Assembly: GCF_008831265.1 (NCBI RefSeq)
Contig: NZ_VTTH01000001.1
Span: 248,001 to 312,000 of the forward strand
Direction of reading: 5' to 3'
Origin: Lacisediminimonas profundi
GTDB taxonomy: Bacteria > Pseudomonadota > Gammaproteobacteria > Burkholderiales > Burkholderiaceae_D
DNA: 64,000 nt
Shown: positions 26,012-35,974 of the stretch, piece after piece
Layout of the letters: each line of letters starts with the position of its first letter
Position numbering within the stretch: the first letter of the stretch is position 1
Notes under the pieces: generated by a model
Told to the model about the DNA's origin: nothing
The model's database searches: none
Seen by the model: only the letters and a program-made list of their open reading frames with translations
Position numbers and translations under genes: made by a program

Positions 26012-29000
26012 ATGGAAAAGGCAAGCAGGACAACAATCAAGCCGATCGTGATGACGGTGCGTCTTGGCGGCCGTCGCATGACCCTGACGTGGCGGCCCCG
26101 CAAGCGCGTGCCCGGCTTGTTGAGAGCATTGCTGGCACGTTCGCTGCGCTCGTTGGCCGGCGTGGTGCTGGGCGGGCTTTCCACTGCTGCGCTTGCCCAG
26201 ATCGCGGCAAATGCGCTTCCCACCGGCGGCCAGCTGGTGGCAGGACAGGCCGTCATTTCGCAACTGAGCAACCAGATGCTGGTCAGCCAGGGAAGCGACA
26301 AGGCAATCATCAACTGGAACACCTTCAATATCGGCAGCGCGGCCGGTGTGAATTTCCAGATGCCATCCAGCACGTCGGCCGTGCTCAACCGCGTCATTAC
26401 GAACAACCCGTCCTCTCTGCTGGGCACGCTGACCGGCAATGGCCGCGTCTGGCTGATCAATCCGGCCGGGATCATGGTGGGCCCGGGCGCCACGATCGAC
26501 GTCGGCGGCTTCATCGGCAGCACGCTCAATGTGCGCAATGAGGATTTCCTCGCCGATCGTCTCAACTTCAGCGGTCCTGGCGGCGCGGTCTCGAATTTCG
26601 GCCGCATCACGACACCGCAGGGGGGCAATGTGTACCTGGTCGGCTCCAGCGTGGAGAACCAGGGGCTGATTCGTTCACCCGGCGGCGAAGTGCTGCTGGC
26701 CGCAGGCCAGACTGTCGAGATAGGCGATACCGCGACCCCCGGCGTGAAGGTGGCAATCACCGGCACCGAGGGTAGCGTGCTCAATGTTGGCCAGGTGCTG
26801 GCCGAGGCCGGCCGGGTCGGCCTGGCCGGCGCGCTGGTCAGGCACAGCGGGACCATCAACGCCAGCAGCGTCGTACGCGAGGGCGGCAGGGTTTTCCTGC
26901 GGGCGACGAAAACGGTAATCACCGATGCTGATTCATTGATCGATGCCAGCGGCATCACGGGCGGCGACATCCGGCTGGTGGCCGAGGAGCGGGCGCAGAT
27001 CAACGGCAGCCTGGTTGCCCGCGGAACCGAGGGACGCGGCGGCTTTGTGGAAACCTCCGGCAAGCAAGGCTTTTCAATCACGCGCGCCCCGGACCTCGGG
27101 CCCGGCGGCGAATGGCTGATCGATCCCCACAATATTTCGATCCGCGCCCAACAACTCGCCTCCAATGTCACAGACGGTCCGGCGTTCGAGAATACCGCGG
27201 ACGATGCGGTGGTCACCACCGACCTGCTGCAAGCCGCGCTTGATGCCGGCACCAATGTCAGCATCACCACCACTGCTGGCGGATCGCAAGCGGGCGACAT
27301 CAACGTCCATGACGCGATCGTCAAGAGCGCCGGAGGCGACGCCACGCTGAGCCTGAACGCGCATAACAACATCAACCTGGATCAGGCGATCACGGCGACC
27401 AGCGGCAAGCTGAATGTGGCACTGTCGCAGGCTGGCACGGCAGCGCTGCGCAGTTCGATCGCGCTCAACGGCGGCACGCTCGCCAGCAGCGGCCGGCTGG
27501 TGCTGGCCGGCGCCACGCTGGATGGCGTGAAGCTCAACACCAGCGGCACTGGCACCAACTCGACCATTGTCACCGATGCCCAGACGCGCTTCTCTGGCGG
27601 CACGGTGTGGAGCAATACCGGGCTGGCGGAGTTCACGAACAATGGAAGCTTGCTGCTCGACGCGGGCACCAGCTTCCAGAACCTGGCCGGCGGCACCGTC
27701 AACCTCACCGGCGACACGTACGCAGCGATTGCGTCGTCGGGCGGCACCATGGTGAATGCCGGCATCCTGAACAAGATAACGCCCGCTGTGACGGTGCTGG
27801 AGGAGTTCAGCAATGCCGGCGAGGTGAACGTGCATGCGGGAACACTGCGGCTCGCCGGCAATGGCAAGCATGGCGGCAGTTTCAATTTGCTGGCCGGCGG
27901 CGACACCATGCTTTCCTTCGCGCCCGGGGATGGGCAGACGGCGAACCTGAATGGAGCGACCGTCAACATGCAATCGTCCGAGGGGACCGGGCTGGTCGAT
28001 TTTTCCGGCAGCTATGGCAGCACGACGATCCTGAACAACGACCTGACGCTGGCAAACGCAAGGATTACGGGCGGCACGTTGTCCGGGACGGGCAAGCTGA
28101 GTGTCACCAACTTCGCCTGGAGCGGCGGCACCATCAGTGGCATGCCTGGCAATTCTCCCTGGGACGTAGGCAACCTCTCGCTCTCCGGTTCTACCGAACT
28201 TGCCGGCCGCACGCTCACGCTGCGCGCCGAAGGGATTTCTTCAGCCGATGGTGCCTACTTGTCGATGCGCGATGGGGCCAGGCTGAATAACGCAGGCGTG
28301 CTGACACTGACGAATGGTGCGCACTTGGGCGCTGTTTCGTACTATGGCGAGGGCGTTGCGTCCGAGATCAACAACACCGGCACGATCATCAGCACTGGCG
28401 GCGCCTGGGCCAATAGTGCCAATTACCTTGGCAGCCAGGGGGAGGCGAATCACGGCGCCAGCTTCAACAACAGCGGTACGGTCAGGGTCAGCAACAGCAC
28501 CCTGGAACTCTCTTCCGGTGTGCACTCCGGACGCTTCGAGCTGCAGGCCGACCAGCCGGGAACGGCTGAACTCGTGTTTGGCGGTGGCTATTCCAGTTCC
28601 GTCACGCTCGAACAGGGTGCAACGATCAGCGAAAGCAGCAGTAACGGCGGCAGTACCAGCGTGGGGTTCGGCAGGGCGTGGGGTAGCGGCACCTTCATGG
28701 TCAATACGGACCTGACCCTGGGGAACCTCGCGTTGTCGGGCGGCGTATTGGGAGGGACTGGCCAGATCAGGGCCACGAATTTCAACTGGAGCGGCGGTGA
28801 AATCCGCGGCAAGGCTGGCGATCCCGCCTACGAAGTCACCAACCTGACGCTGACCAATTACGGCACGCTGGCCGGCCGCACCCTCGCTCTGGCAGCGGGA
28901 GGCAAGTCGACCGTGTCCGGGGCATACCTGCAGATGGAGAACGGCGCGCGGCTTGATAATGCGGGCGCCATGGCCCTGACCGACGGCAGCTACCTTGGTG

Positions 29001-32000
29001 CGAGCGGCTGGGAGTCGGCGCCATCCGAGATCAACAACACCGGCACGATTCTCAGCACCGCGGAGGATGGATACGGCGGCAATAGTATCGGCAGTGCCTG
29101 GGGCAGCAGCACTCGCTTCAACAACAACGGGACGGTGACGGTTCGTGACAGTTCGCTGAATATTGGTCCCGGAGCCCACAGCGGCAGCTTCCAGTTGCAG
29201 GCCAGCCAGCCCGGCACGACGACCCGCCTGCGCTTGGAAGGCGGTGAAAGTGGCGCGGCAACGATTGACTTCAATGCAGGCGCCACCATCAGCGAGAGCC
29301 GCAGCAATGGTGCCAGCACGATGGTCGAGTTGGGGATGTATGGCGGCACCACCAATATCAACACCGACCTGACGCTGCACAATGCGACGCTGAACGGCGG
29401 CACGCTGCAAGGCAGCGGCAGCCTGCGGGTGAACGACCTGGCGTGGGATGAAGGAACAATCAAGGGACGCGCAGGCGACCCGGCCTACCACGTGAAGAAC
29501 CTGAGCGTTGGCGGCTGGATCAACCTGGATGGCCGTACGCTGAACCTGGTCGAAGGCGGCACATCCACCCTCAACCCGGGCGCAGACATGCAACTGACGC
29601 AGGGAGCGCAGTTGAATCTGCACGGACTCATGACGGTGCGCGACGGCGGCCGGATCGGCGCCAATGCCTGGTACGACACGGGCGTGTCCGAGATCAATAA
29701 TTTCGGCCAGCTCGATGTCGCCAACAGTGCCGGTTCGGGCGGCTACGCCAACGTATTGGGCACACGGTGGGACGATCAGAACAAGATCAGTTTCAACAAT
29801 GCCGGTACCGTCAACCTGTCTGATGCGCTGCTGCTGCTCGGGCCGGGCAATCACTCAGGGCGCTTCAACCTGAACGCGACTCATCCCGACGGCGTTACAC
29901 AACTGTTCTTCGGGAACGGCAACGAAGCCGTCACTAATTTCAATGCGGGCGCGAGCATTGTCGAGACTGCAGCGACAGGTGCCAGGACCTTCCTCACCCT
30001 TGCGCACGGGGGCGGCACGACCAACCTGAACACTGATCTTGCCGTCGAAAACGCATCGATCGATGGCGGTACGCTTCAGGGAAGCGGACGGCTGGTCGCC
30101 ACTAACCTGGAGTGGAACGGCGGCATCATCGCCGGCAAGCCAGGCGACAGCGCTTTCAAGGTGAAGAACCTGCAGCTCTCAAGCATGGCGCTGCTCGACG
30201 GCCGCCGCCTCGAGCTGGCTGGCGGAACCTCGAATGCCAGCCATGCGGAACTGCTGATGGCCAATGGAGCGCAGCTGGACAATGCGGGTGAATTCAACCT
30301 GCTCAATGGCAGCCGCCTGGGCGGGCTGGCGAGCGGCGGATCCGCCGGAACCGAGGGCACGATCAACAACGCGGGTACGATCAACGTCGCCCGCACGCAG
30401 GATGACTCGTACAACGCACGCTTCAGTTCGTATTCCTATTTCAGCAGCCTGGGAAGCGGAGAAGGGAGCCGGGTGGTGAGCTTCAACAACAGCGGCGTCG
30501 TCAACCTCAATGACGGAACACTGAAGCTAGCCGGCGGGACGCACAGCGGGACCTTCAATGTCAACGCCAGTGCCAGTGGTCCCGCCATCCTCGAATTTGC
30601 CGCGTCGTCCGCTGACGGCCCGGGAGCGATCACGCTGGGGGCCGGTACCGTGATCAATCAGAACAGCCGCGATGCCGGCATCGCGAAAATCGTCTTCGCA
30701 GGGAATTCGACCGGGGCGGTGAACATCGACGGCAACCTGTCGCTGCAGAGCGCATCATTCGACGGCGGGACACTGCAGGGATCCGGCAAGCTGGCCGTCT
30801 CGTCACTGGACTGGTCGGATGGAACGATCCGTGGCCAAAGTCCGGATCCAGCCTGGGACTTCGGGAATATCAACCTGAGCCGACAGGTCGTTGTTGACAA
30901 CCGCAAGATCAATCTCGGCTCCGGGGGGGCTTCCACCGCCATGGCTGATGCAGGCCTGAGCCTGCTGCGCGGATCGGTCCTGACGAGCAATGGTTCGCAT
31001 TCGCTCGGCTCCATCAGCAACCAGGGCAGCGTACTGGTCGCCAGTGGCACGCTGTCATCTACCAGGCTCGACAACGCCGGGACGATTGCCGTCAACGGCG
31101 GCGCGCTGACGGTTGATGGCATCACGACGGTCGACGGCATACTTGCCACCTCCGGTGACGGCAGCTTTACCGCCAACGGATCGGTGTCCGGCGCCGGCAT
31201 GCTCGACGTGCGCGGCGGCAGCATGACACTGAACGGTCCGACGCAGATCAGCGATGTGTCGGTGTCAGCCGGCACCCTGAAAGGCAGCGGCGGCCTGAGT
31301 GCGAACAATTTGTTCTTCACCGGTGGCACCATCAGCGGTAGCGAGCCGGATCCCGCATACGCGATCAACAACCTGCTGCTGTCCGGCACCGCCACGCTCG
31401 AAGGGCGGACCCTGAATCTGCAATCGGGTGGAAATTCCACCGTTGACGGGGGCGTGCTGTGGATGTCGTCCGGCGCCCGCATCAACAACGCAGGAACCCT
31501 GAGCTTGTCCAACGGCAGTTTCCTCGGCTTCCCGGTCAAGCTCACGGGCGATTCCGAAATCAACAATAGCGGGACCATCATCAGTCTCGCGGATTCCTCT
31601 GAACGCCTGACCAATGCGATTGGTGGCGTGGCGGCGGTGAACGAGTCGACCACCCGCTTCAACAACCTGAGCGGTGGAACGGTAATAGTCAGGGACAGCA
31701 CGCTCGAATTGGGGCCGGGGACGCATAACGGCAGCCTGCAGCTCGACGCAAGCGGTCCCGGCAACGCCAAGCTGACCTTTTATCACTATGGTGGGACGGT
31801 TGACCTGAATGCCGGCACCACCATTTCGGAAAGCCGCAGCAACGGCGGACTCACCACGGTGCAGTTCGGGTCGACCTCAAGTTCATCGTCAGGCGAGGCA
31901 GCAGGCATCACCAGGGTCAACACGGATCTGTCCGTCAACAACGCGGTCCTGGCAAGCGGCACGCTGGCCGGCAGTGGCAGCTTCAGGGCGGCCAATCTTG

Positions 32001-34366
32001 CCTGGAGCGGCGGCGCCATCCGTGGCAGCGCCGGCGATGCGGCCTTCGAGGTCGGCAATCTCGACACGCAGGGTACGCTGGCCCTTGACGGCAGGACCCT
32101 GAACCTGCTGGCCGGCGGTACCGGCTCGGCTGCGGCGTCCAGTACGCTTGCCATCACCGGGTCGGGTGTCCTCAACAGCACCGGCAATGTGAGCCTTGGC
32201 GCGATTGCGAACGCCGGCAGCGTCAATATCAGCGGCGGCCGCTTCGGCGCGGCCAGCTTCAGCAACACTGGCCTGGTTCAGCTGGCCAACGGAGCGACCC
32301 TGGCGGCGCGGGACGGATTCAGCAACCTTGAGGGTGGCCTGCTGGCCGGCAGCGGCACCGTGGACACGGGGCAGAATTCCCTGGTCAACAACGGTCGCCT
32401 GGTCCCTGGTGGCGATGCCGGTATTGGCACGCTGGCGGTGCAGGGCAATTTGCAGCAGGGCGCTACTGGCGTGACCGAAATCGAACTGGCCGGAGGCGCG
32501 CAATTCGATCGCGTGGCCGCGAGCGGGCAGCTCGCGCTGGATGGCACCCTGACGGTCTCGTCCCTTGGCGCCTACGCGCCAGCAGCCGGCGATTCCTGGT
32601 CGTTCCTGACGGCTGGCGGCACCCGTTCCGGAAGTTTTTCGGCCACGAAGGCGCCCAGCGGAATCCGGGCCGGCTACAGCTTGTTTGAAGGCGAGGCTGC
32701 GCGCCTGACCATGCTGCCCTCCGCGACGACCGCCTATTTCAACAATGCGGCCGGTGGCCTGGCCTGGAGCGACGCCGGCAACTGGGCGGGCAATGTGCGG
32801 CCCGGTGCATCGGATGACGTCTGGCTCAACGCCGGCAGCACCATCTTCCACGCAGCAGGGACCGACGCCATCGGCAAGCTGACGCTGGCAAATGCCACCG
32901 CCCTGTCTGTGAGTGGTGGCTCGATCTCGGTGGGTGGCCTGACCAGCATTGACGGCAGGCTCACGACGACCGGAAGCGGAACCTACACCGCAAACGGCAA
33001 TATCGCCGGAAGCGGCATGCTGCAGGTGGCCGGCGGCAACCTGGTACTGAATGGTACTTCCAGCATGCCGCTGCTGGCGATCAGCGCGGGTAGCGTGAGT
33101 GGCAGCGGTTCGCTCACCGTTACCCGCAATTTCAGTCAAACAGGTGGCGCCATCAACATGCCCGGCGCGATTGTGTCGCTGGCCCAGCAGACTGGCAACC
33201 TGGTGACCGGAGATATCGTGGCAGGCGAGCTCACGCTGCTTGCTTCTGCGGGTTCGATCGGACAGCTGTCAATCACGAATGCGCTGCGCGCGGATGAACT
33301 GGAAACGACCTCGGCTGCGGGTACAGTGCTGAACAATGCCGCCAACAAGGTGCGCAGCTTCAAGGCTTACAACACCGGATCCGGCAATATTTCGCTGGTC
33401 AGTGTATCGAGTCCTTCCAGCCTGGTCCTGAACGGCATCACCAACACTGCTGCCGGTGGCAATGTCAGCATCGACAATACCGGCGGCATTGTTGACAATG
33501 CGCCGATCGTTTCCCGTGGCAAGATTGCGTTGACGGCGCATAGCCCGATTACGGTGAACGCGCCGATTTCGGCTGGCAGCGATGTCAGCCTGCAAGCAAT
33601 GTCCAGCACCGGCGGAAATGACAACCTGACGATCAACAGCAGTGTCAGCTCCACGGGTGGAGCACTGCAGTTGTCGGCGGGAGCACAGCTTGCAGTGACC
33701 TCTGCCGGCAGCCTGTCGGTACCGGGCGGGTCGACGATTTCCCTCACCTCGACCGGCGGCACGGTCTCGATTGCCGATCCGGCCAGCATCGTCGGTGCCA
33801 CGCCGGTGGTGACGCTGCCGGCGCCAGTGACGGTGCCGCCGGTTTCCACTGCGCCCAGCAGCACCACGCTGGCTGCGGTGACGACCATCGTCGGTACTGC
33901 CATCAAGTCCGCCAACCCGACCGCGACCGCGACGAACAGCATCAGGAACAACACGGTTGTTCCAACGGCACCGGCGGCGCCGTCCGGTTCGACCAGCCTG
34001 GCATCGCTTGGCGGCCAGACCGTCGGTGGCACCGCCGACACATTCGGCGGTGCATCCAGCACGGCCGGGAGCGATGCCGGCAGCGCCGGAGCCGGTACGG
34101 CCAGTTCCACTGGTTTCGCCAGCACCACCCCCGGCAGTTCCTCGAGTTCGAGCAGCACGCAGTCATCGAGCACCGCCAGCGACTCATCTTCATCGTCTTC
34201 CTCGCCCACCACGTCCTCTTCGTCCTCCTCGTCCTCATCCACGTCGGCGGATAGTGGTAGCGGCAGCAAGAAAGACGAGCAGGGCGCCAAGGAGGACAAG
34301 TCCGAAGCACAGAAGCCGCAGCTTGCCAGCAAGCAGGCGCGCAAATCCCTGCCGGTCTGCAATTGA
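26012..34366 (+). CDS. Giant two-partner secretion exoprotein (TpsA, filamentous hemagglutinin type)
   Basis: About 2,784 residues from ATG 26012 (GGGGGAAG just upstream; a GTG at 25979 is possible). A long signal sequence of about 62 residues ends STAALA. The TPS domain follows (ALPTGG...GSDKAIINWNTFNIG) with the family motif INPAGIMVG at about 149-157. The passenger is beta-helix-like and contains seven related modules of roughly 220 residues (about 690-2000). Next come an autotransporter-type GGDAGIGTLAVQGN segment (about 2130), a Ser/Thr-rich linker and a charged tail. The only cysteine I can find is the penultimate residue (PVCN). The product is probably a surface-exposed or released adhesin; its target is unknown. 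Confidence 0.93.
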   Translation: MEKASRTTIKPIVMTVRLGGRRMTLTWRPRKRVPGLLRALLARSLRSLAGVVLGGLSTAALAQIAANALPTGGQLVAGQAVISQLSNQMLVSQGSDKAIINWNTFNIGSAAGVNFQMPSSTSAVLNRVITNNPSSLLGTLTGNGRVWLINPAGIMVGPGATIDVGGFIGSTLNVRNEDFLADRLNFSGPGGAVSNFGRITTPQGGNVYLVGSSVENQGLIRSPGGEVLLAAGQTVEIGDTATPGVKVAITGTEGSVLNVGQVLAEAGRVGLAGALVRHSGTINASSVVREGGRVFLRATKTVITDADSLIDASGITGGDIRLVAEERAQINGSLVARGTEGRGGFVETSGKQGFSITRAPDLGPGGEWLIDPHNISIRAQQLASNVTDGPAFENTADDAVVTTDLLQAALDAGTNVSITTTAGGSQAGDINVHDAIVKSAGGDATLSLNAHNNINLDQAITATSGKLNVALSQAGTAALRSSIALNGGTLASSGRLVLAGATLDGVKLNTSGTGTNSTIVTDAQTRFSGGTVWSNTGLAEFTNNGSLLLDAGTSFQNLAGGTVNLTGDTYAAIASSGGTMVNAGILNKITPAVTVLEEFSNAGEVNVHAGTLRLAGNGKHGGSFNLLAGGDTMLSFAPGDGQTANLNGATVNMQSSEGTGLVDFSGSYGSTTILNNDLTLANARITGGTLSGTGKLSVTNFAWSGGTISGMPGNSPWDVGNLSLSGSTELAGRTLTLRAEGISSADGAYLSMRDGARLNNAGVLTLTNGAHLGAVSYYGEGVASEINNTGTIISTGGAWANSANYLGSQGEANHGASFNNSGTVRVSNSTLELSSGVHSGRFELQADQPGTAELVFGGGYSSSVTLEQGATISESSSNGGSTSVGFGRAWGSGTFMVNTDLTLGNLALSGGVLGGTGQIRATNFNWSGGEIRGKAGDPAYEVTNLTLTNYGTLAGRTLALAAGGKSTVSGAYLQMENGARLDNAGAMALTDGSYLGASGWESAPSEINNTGTILSTAEDGYGGNSIGSAWGSSTRFNNNGTVTVRDSSLNIGPGAHSGSFQLQASQPGTTTRLRLEGGESGAATIDFNAGATISESRSNGASTMVELGMYGGTTNINTDLTLHNATLNGGTLQGSGSLRVNDLAWDEGTIKGRAGDPAYHVKNLSVGGWINLDGRTLNLVEGGTSTLNPGADMQLTQGAQLNLHGLMTVRDGGRIGANAWYDTGVSEINNFGQLDVANSAGSGGYANVLGTRWDDQNKISFNNAGTVNLSDALLLLGPGNHSGRFNLNATHPDGVTQLFFGNGNEAVTNFNAGASIVETAATGARTFLTLAHGGGTTNLNTDLAVENASIDGGTLQGSGRLVATNLEWNGGIIAGKPGDSAFKVKNLQLSSMALLDGRRLELAGGTSNASHAELLMANGAQLDNAGEFNLLNGSRLGGLASGGSAGTEGTINNAGTINVARTQDDSYNARFSSYSYFSSLGSGEGSRVVSFNNSGVVNLNDGTLKLAGGTHSGTFNVNASASGPAILEFAASSADGPGAITLGAGTVINQNSRDAGIAKIVFAGNSTGAVNIDGNLSLQSASFDGGTLQGSGKLAVSSLDWSDGTIRGQSPDPAWDFGNINLSRQVVVDNRKINLGSGGASTAMADAGLSLLRGSVLTSNGSHSLGSISNQGSVLVASGTLSSTRLDNAGTIAVNGGALTVDGITTVDGILATSGDGSFTANGSVSGAGMLDVRGGSMTLNGPTQISDVSVSAGTLKGSGGLSANNLFFTGGTISGSEPDPAYAINNLLLSGTATLEGRTLNLQSGGNSTVDGGVLWMSSGARINNAGTLSLSNGSFLGFPVKLTGDSEINNSGTIISLADSSERLTNAIGGVAAVNESTTRFNNLSGGTVIVRDSTLELGPGTHNGSLQLDASGPGNAKLTFYHYGGTVDLNAGTTISESRSNGGLTTVQFGSTSSSSSGEAAGITRVNTDLSVNNAVLASGTLAGSGSFRAANLAWSGGAIRGSAGDAAFEVGNLDTQGTLALDGRTLNLLAGGTGSAAASSTLAITGSGVLNSTGNVSLGAIANAGSVNISGGRFGAASFSNTGLVQLANGATLAARDGFSNLEGGLLAGSGTVDTGQNSLVNNGRLVPGGDAGIGTLAVQGNLQQGATGVTEIELAGGAQFDRVAASGQLALDGTLTVSSLGAYAPAAGDSWSFLTAGGTRSGSFSATKAPSGIRAGYSLFEGEAARLTMLPSATTAYFNNAAGGLAWSDAGNWAGNVRPGASDDVWLNAGSTIFHAAGTDAIGKLTLANATALSVSGGSISVGGLTSIDGRLTTTGSGTYTANGNIAGSGMLQVAGGNLVLNGTSSMPLLAISAGSVSGSGSLTVTRNFSQTGGAINMPGAIVSLAQQTGNLVTGDIVAGELTLLASAGSIGQLSITNALRADELETTSAAGTVLNNAANKVRSFKAYNTGSGNISLVSVSSPSSLVLNGITNTAAGGNVSIDNTGGIVDNAPIVSRGKIALTAHSPITVNAPISAGSDVSLQAMSSTGGNDNLTINSSVSSTGGALQLSAGAQLAVTSAGSLSVPGGSTISLTSTGGTVSIADPASIVGATPVVTLPAPVTVPPVSTAPSSTTLAAVTTIVGTAIKSANPTATATNSIRNNTVVPTAPAAPSGSTSLASLGGQTVGGTADTFGGASSTAGSDAGSAGAGTASSTGFASTTPGSSSSSSSTQSSSTASDSSSSSSSPTTSSSSSSSSSTSADSGSGSKKDEQGAKEDKSEAQKPQLASKQARKSLPVCN
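28081..32100 (+). repeat. Seven imperfect modules inside tpsA
   Basis: A recurring signature of the form GSGxL..NLxWSGGxIxG..GDPAYxVxNL...LxGRTLNL starts near 28082, 28750, 29408, 30077, 30777, 31280 and 31967. Spacing is 657-700 bases except the fifth-to-sixth interval of about 500, where a module is partly lost. Between signatures the order ARLxNAG, EINNxGTI, FNNxGTV, HSGxFxL and ISExxSNG recurs. Confidence 0.85.
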
Positions 34367-34377
34367 GAATGACGCAC

Positions 34378-35112
34378 ATGAAAATTCACTTCCAATCGTC
34401 GATGCGGTACGTGCTGTGCGCCTTGTGCATGGCAATTGCGGTTCCTGCTGGCGCAGCTGAGGCTGTCGCCCGCGTCACCCATCTGTCCGGCCTGATGACG
34501 GTCAAGGGTGCAGACGGCGCGGTGCGCTCGCTTTCAGTCCGTTCCGATGTGATGCAGGGCGATGTCCTGACGACCTACAAGGACGCCTATGCCCGCCTGA
34601 AATTCATGGATGATGCGGAAGTCGTGATGCGGCCCGAATCCCAATTGGTCGTGTCGAGCTATTCGTATGACGCGGCCAGGCCGCAGGGCGACAGCGCGGC
34701 TCTGAGCATGCTCAAGGGCGGCCTGCGCGCCGTCAGCGGGTTGATCGGCAAGCGCAACAAGGAGGCGGTGACCTATACCACGCCGACGGCCACGATCGGC
34801 ATACGGGGCACGCACTTTGGCGCATTGTTCTGCCAGGACAATTGCGGCGGCGTGCCAACGGCCAGTGGCAGGCCACCGGAAAACGGCTTGCATGTCGACG
34901 TTACGGATGGCGTGATCGTCGTGCGAAACAATGCCGGCACGCAGTCCTTCAATGCCGGTCAGTTCGGCTATGTGAGCAGCCCGGCTGCACCCCCCGTCGT
35001 GGTGCCGCCGAACCGGGGCGTGCAGGTCACCATGCCGAGCGCGATCAGTCAGAACCAGGGGACTGGCAGGGGCGTGGCCAATACCAGCGACAACCAGTGC
35101 GTGGCGCAGTGA
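34378..35112 (+). CDS. Secreted FecR-domain protein encoded behind the TPS exoprotein
   Basis: A 244-residue protein. I prefer ATG 34378 (MKIHFQSSMRYV...) because GAGA lies at a suitable distance and a signal peptide ending PAGAAEA follows. The FecR domain (about residues 30-150) includes VRSDVMQGDVLTTYKDAYARLKFMDD-type sequence and TATIGIRGTHF. Unlike FecR anti-sigma proteins it has no transmembrane anchor or cytoplasmic sigma-binding part. It has cysteines in LFCQDNCGG and near the C-terminus (NQCVAQ). It is 11 bases from the tpsA stop, so it is very probably cotranscribed and involved in exoprotein handling. Confidence 0.88.
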   Translation: MKIHFQSSMRYVLCALCMAIAVPAGAAEAVARVTHLSGLMTVKGADGAVRSLSVRSDVMQGDVLTTYKDAYARLKFMDDAEVVMRPESQLVVSSYSYDAARPQGDSAALSMLKGGLRAVSGLIGKRNKEAVTYTTPTATIGIRGTHFGALFCQDNCGGVPTASGRPPENGLHVDVTDGVIVVRNNAGTQSFNAGQFGYVSSPAAPPVVVPPNRGVQVTMPSAISQNQGTGRGVANTSDNQCVAQ

Positions 35113-35148
35113 TGGAGGCAGGCCAGCAGGTCGCCCCCTGCCCGGGTT

Positions 35149-35964
35149 TCATGGAATGCCAGCTTGGGATGCCGCCTTCAGTGATGCATCCAGCAGTCGT
35201 TCCAGCAGCGGCTGCACCCGTGAGGCCAGGTCCTTGCGGTAGTTGAAGGGTGTGGTTTCATCCATGTAGATGCGCTGCGACATTTCCAGCTGCACCGCGT
35301 GAATGCCGCGCTCCGGTTGGCCATATTGGCGCGTGATGTATCCACCCTTGAAGCGGCCGTTTAGCACCCAGCTGAACTCTCCTTGGCCGGCCACCGCTCG
35401 CACGGCATCGCTGACAGCGGGCGCTGCGCTCCTGCCGTCGAAGGTGCCGAAATTCAGGTCCGTCAGGACGCCATCGAACAAGCGCGGCAGGACGCTGTTG
35501 ATAGAGTGCGCCTCCCAAAGCAGCACAAAGCCGTGTCTGCTGCGGATCGCCTCGATCTGCTGCGCCAGCGCCTGGTGGTAGGGCTGCCAGTAGGTCTCCA
35601 CGCGGCGCGCGATCTCGGCCTGATCGGGCTCCTGGCCGGGCAGGTATACCGGCTCGCCGTGGAAGGTTTCGAGCGGCACCAGGCCAGTGGTCACTTGTCC
35701 CGGGTACAGGCTGGCGCCATCGGGAGGCCGGTTGATATCGATGATGTAGCGCGACACAGTGGCCGACAACATGGTCGCCCCGGCTGGCACGGCGAACTCG
35801 TACAGCTGGTCCAGATGAAAATCAGTGTCGCTGACGCTGGCGCCGATCTCCGTCAGGGCCGGCCTCAGGGCTGCCGGGATGCCGGTGCCGAGGTGCGGGA
35901 TTGAAATCAGGAGCGGCGAGTTGCCGGGCACCAGCTTGAATGTCGCATCGTTCATATCGTTCAT
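35149..35964 (-). CDS. hutG: N-formylglutamate deformylase (N-formylglutamate amidohydrolase family)
   Basis: A 271-residue enzyme converting N-formylglutamate to glutamate and formate. Family features are LLISIPHLGTGIP near the N-terminus, DINRPPDG, WEAHSI (metal-binding Glu/His) and GRFKGGYITRQYGQP. A second ATG three codons in (35955) is an alternative start. It lies 10 bases behind the LysR-type regulator gene on the same strand. In histidine degradation this enzyme follows HutF, yet no hutH, hutU, hutI or hutF is present in the window; only hutD occurs nearby. That suggests either a dispersed hut pathway or another N-formyl substrate. Confidence 0.9.
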   Translation of the reverse strand: MNDMNDATFKLVPGNSPLLISIPHLGTGIPAALRPALTEIGASVSDTDFHLDQLYEFAVPAGATMLSATVSRYIIDINRPPDGASLYPGQVTTGLVPLETFHGEPVYLPGQEPDQAEIARRVETYWQPYHQALAQQIEAIRSRHGFVLLWEAHSINSVLPRLFDGVLTDLNFGTFDGRSAAPAVSDAVRAVAGQGEFSWVLNGRFKGGYITRQYGQPERGIHAVQLEMSQRIYMDETTPFNYRKDLASRVQPLLERLLDASLKAASQAGIP

Positions 35965-35974
35965 TGAGTTCTCG

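Noticed and set aside
24323-27375. Long antisense frames (over 460 codons) opposite tpsB and the start of tpsA
   Set aside because: Low-complexity translations opposite a coherent TPS pair; no ribosome binding site or motif supports them.
28081-32100. Periodic DNA repeats considered as a CRISPR or other short-repeat array
   Set aside because: The periodicity is about 660-700 bases, lies in a continuous coding frame and is conserved at protein rather than DNA level.
28241-34482. Several long minus-strand frames opposite tpsA
   Set aside because: They follow the repeat structure of tpsA in complement and have no independent signatures.
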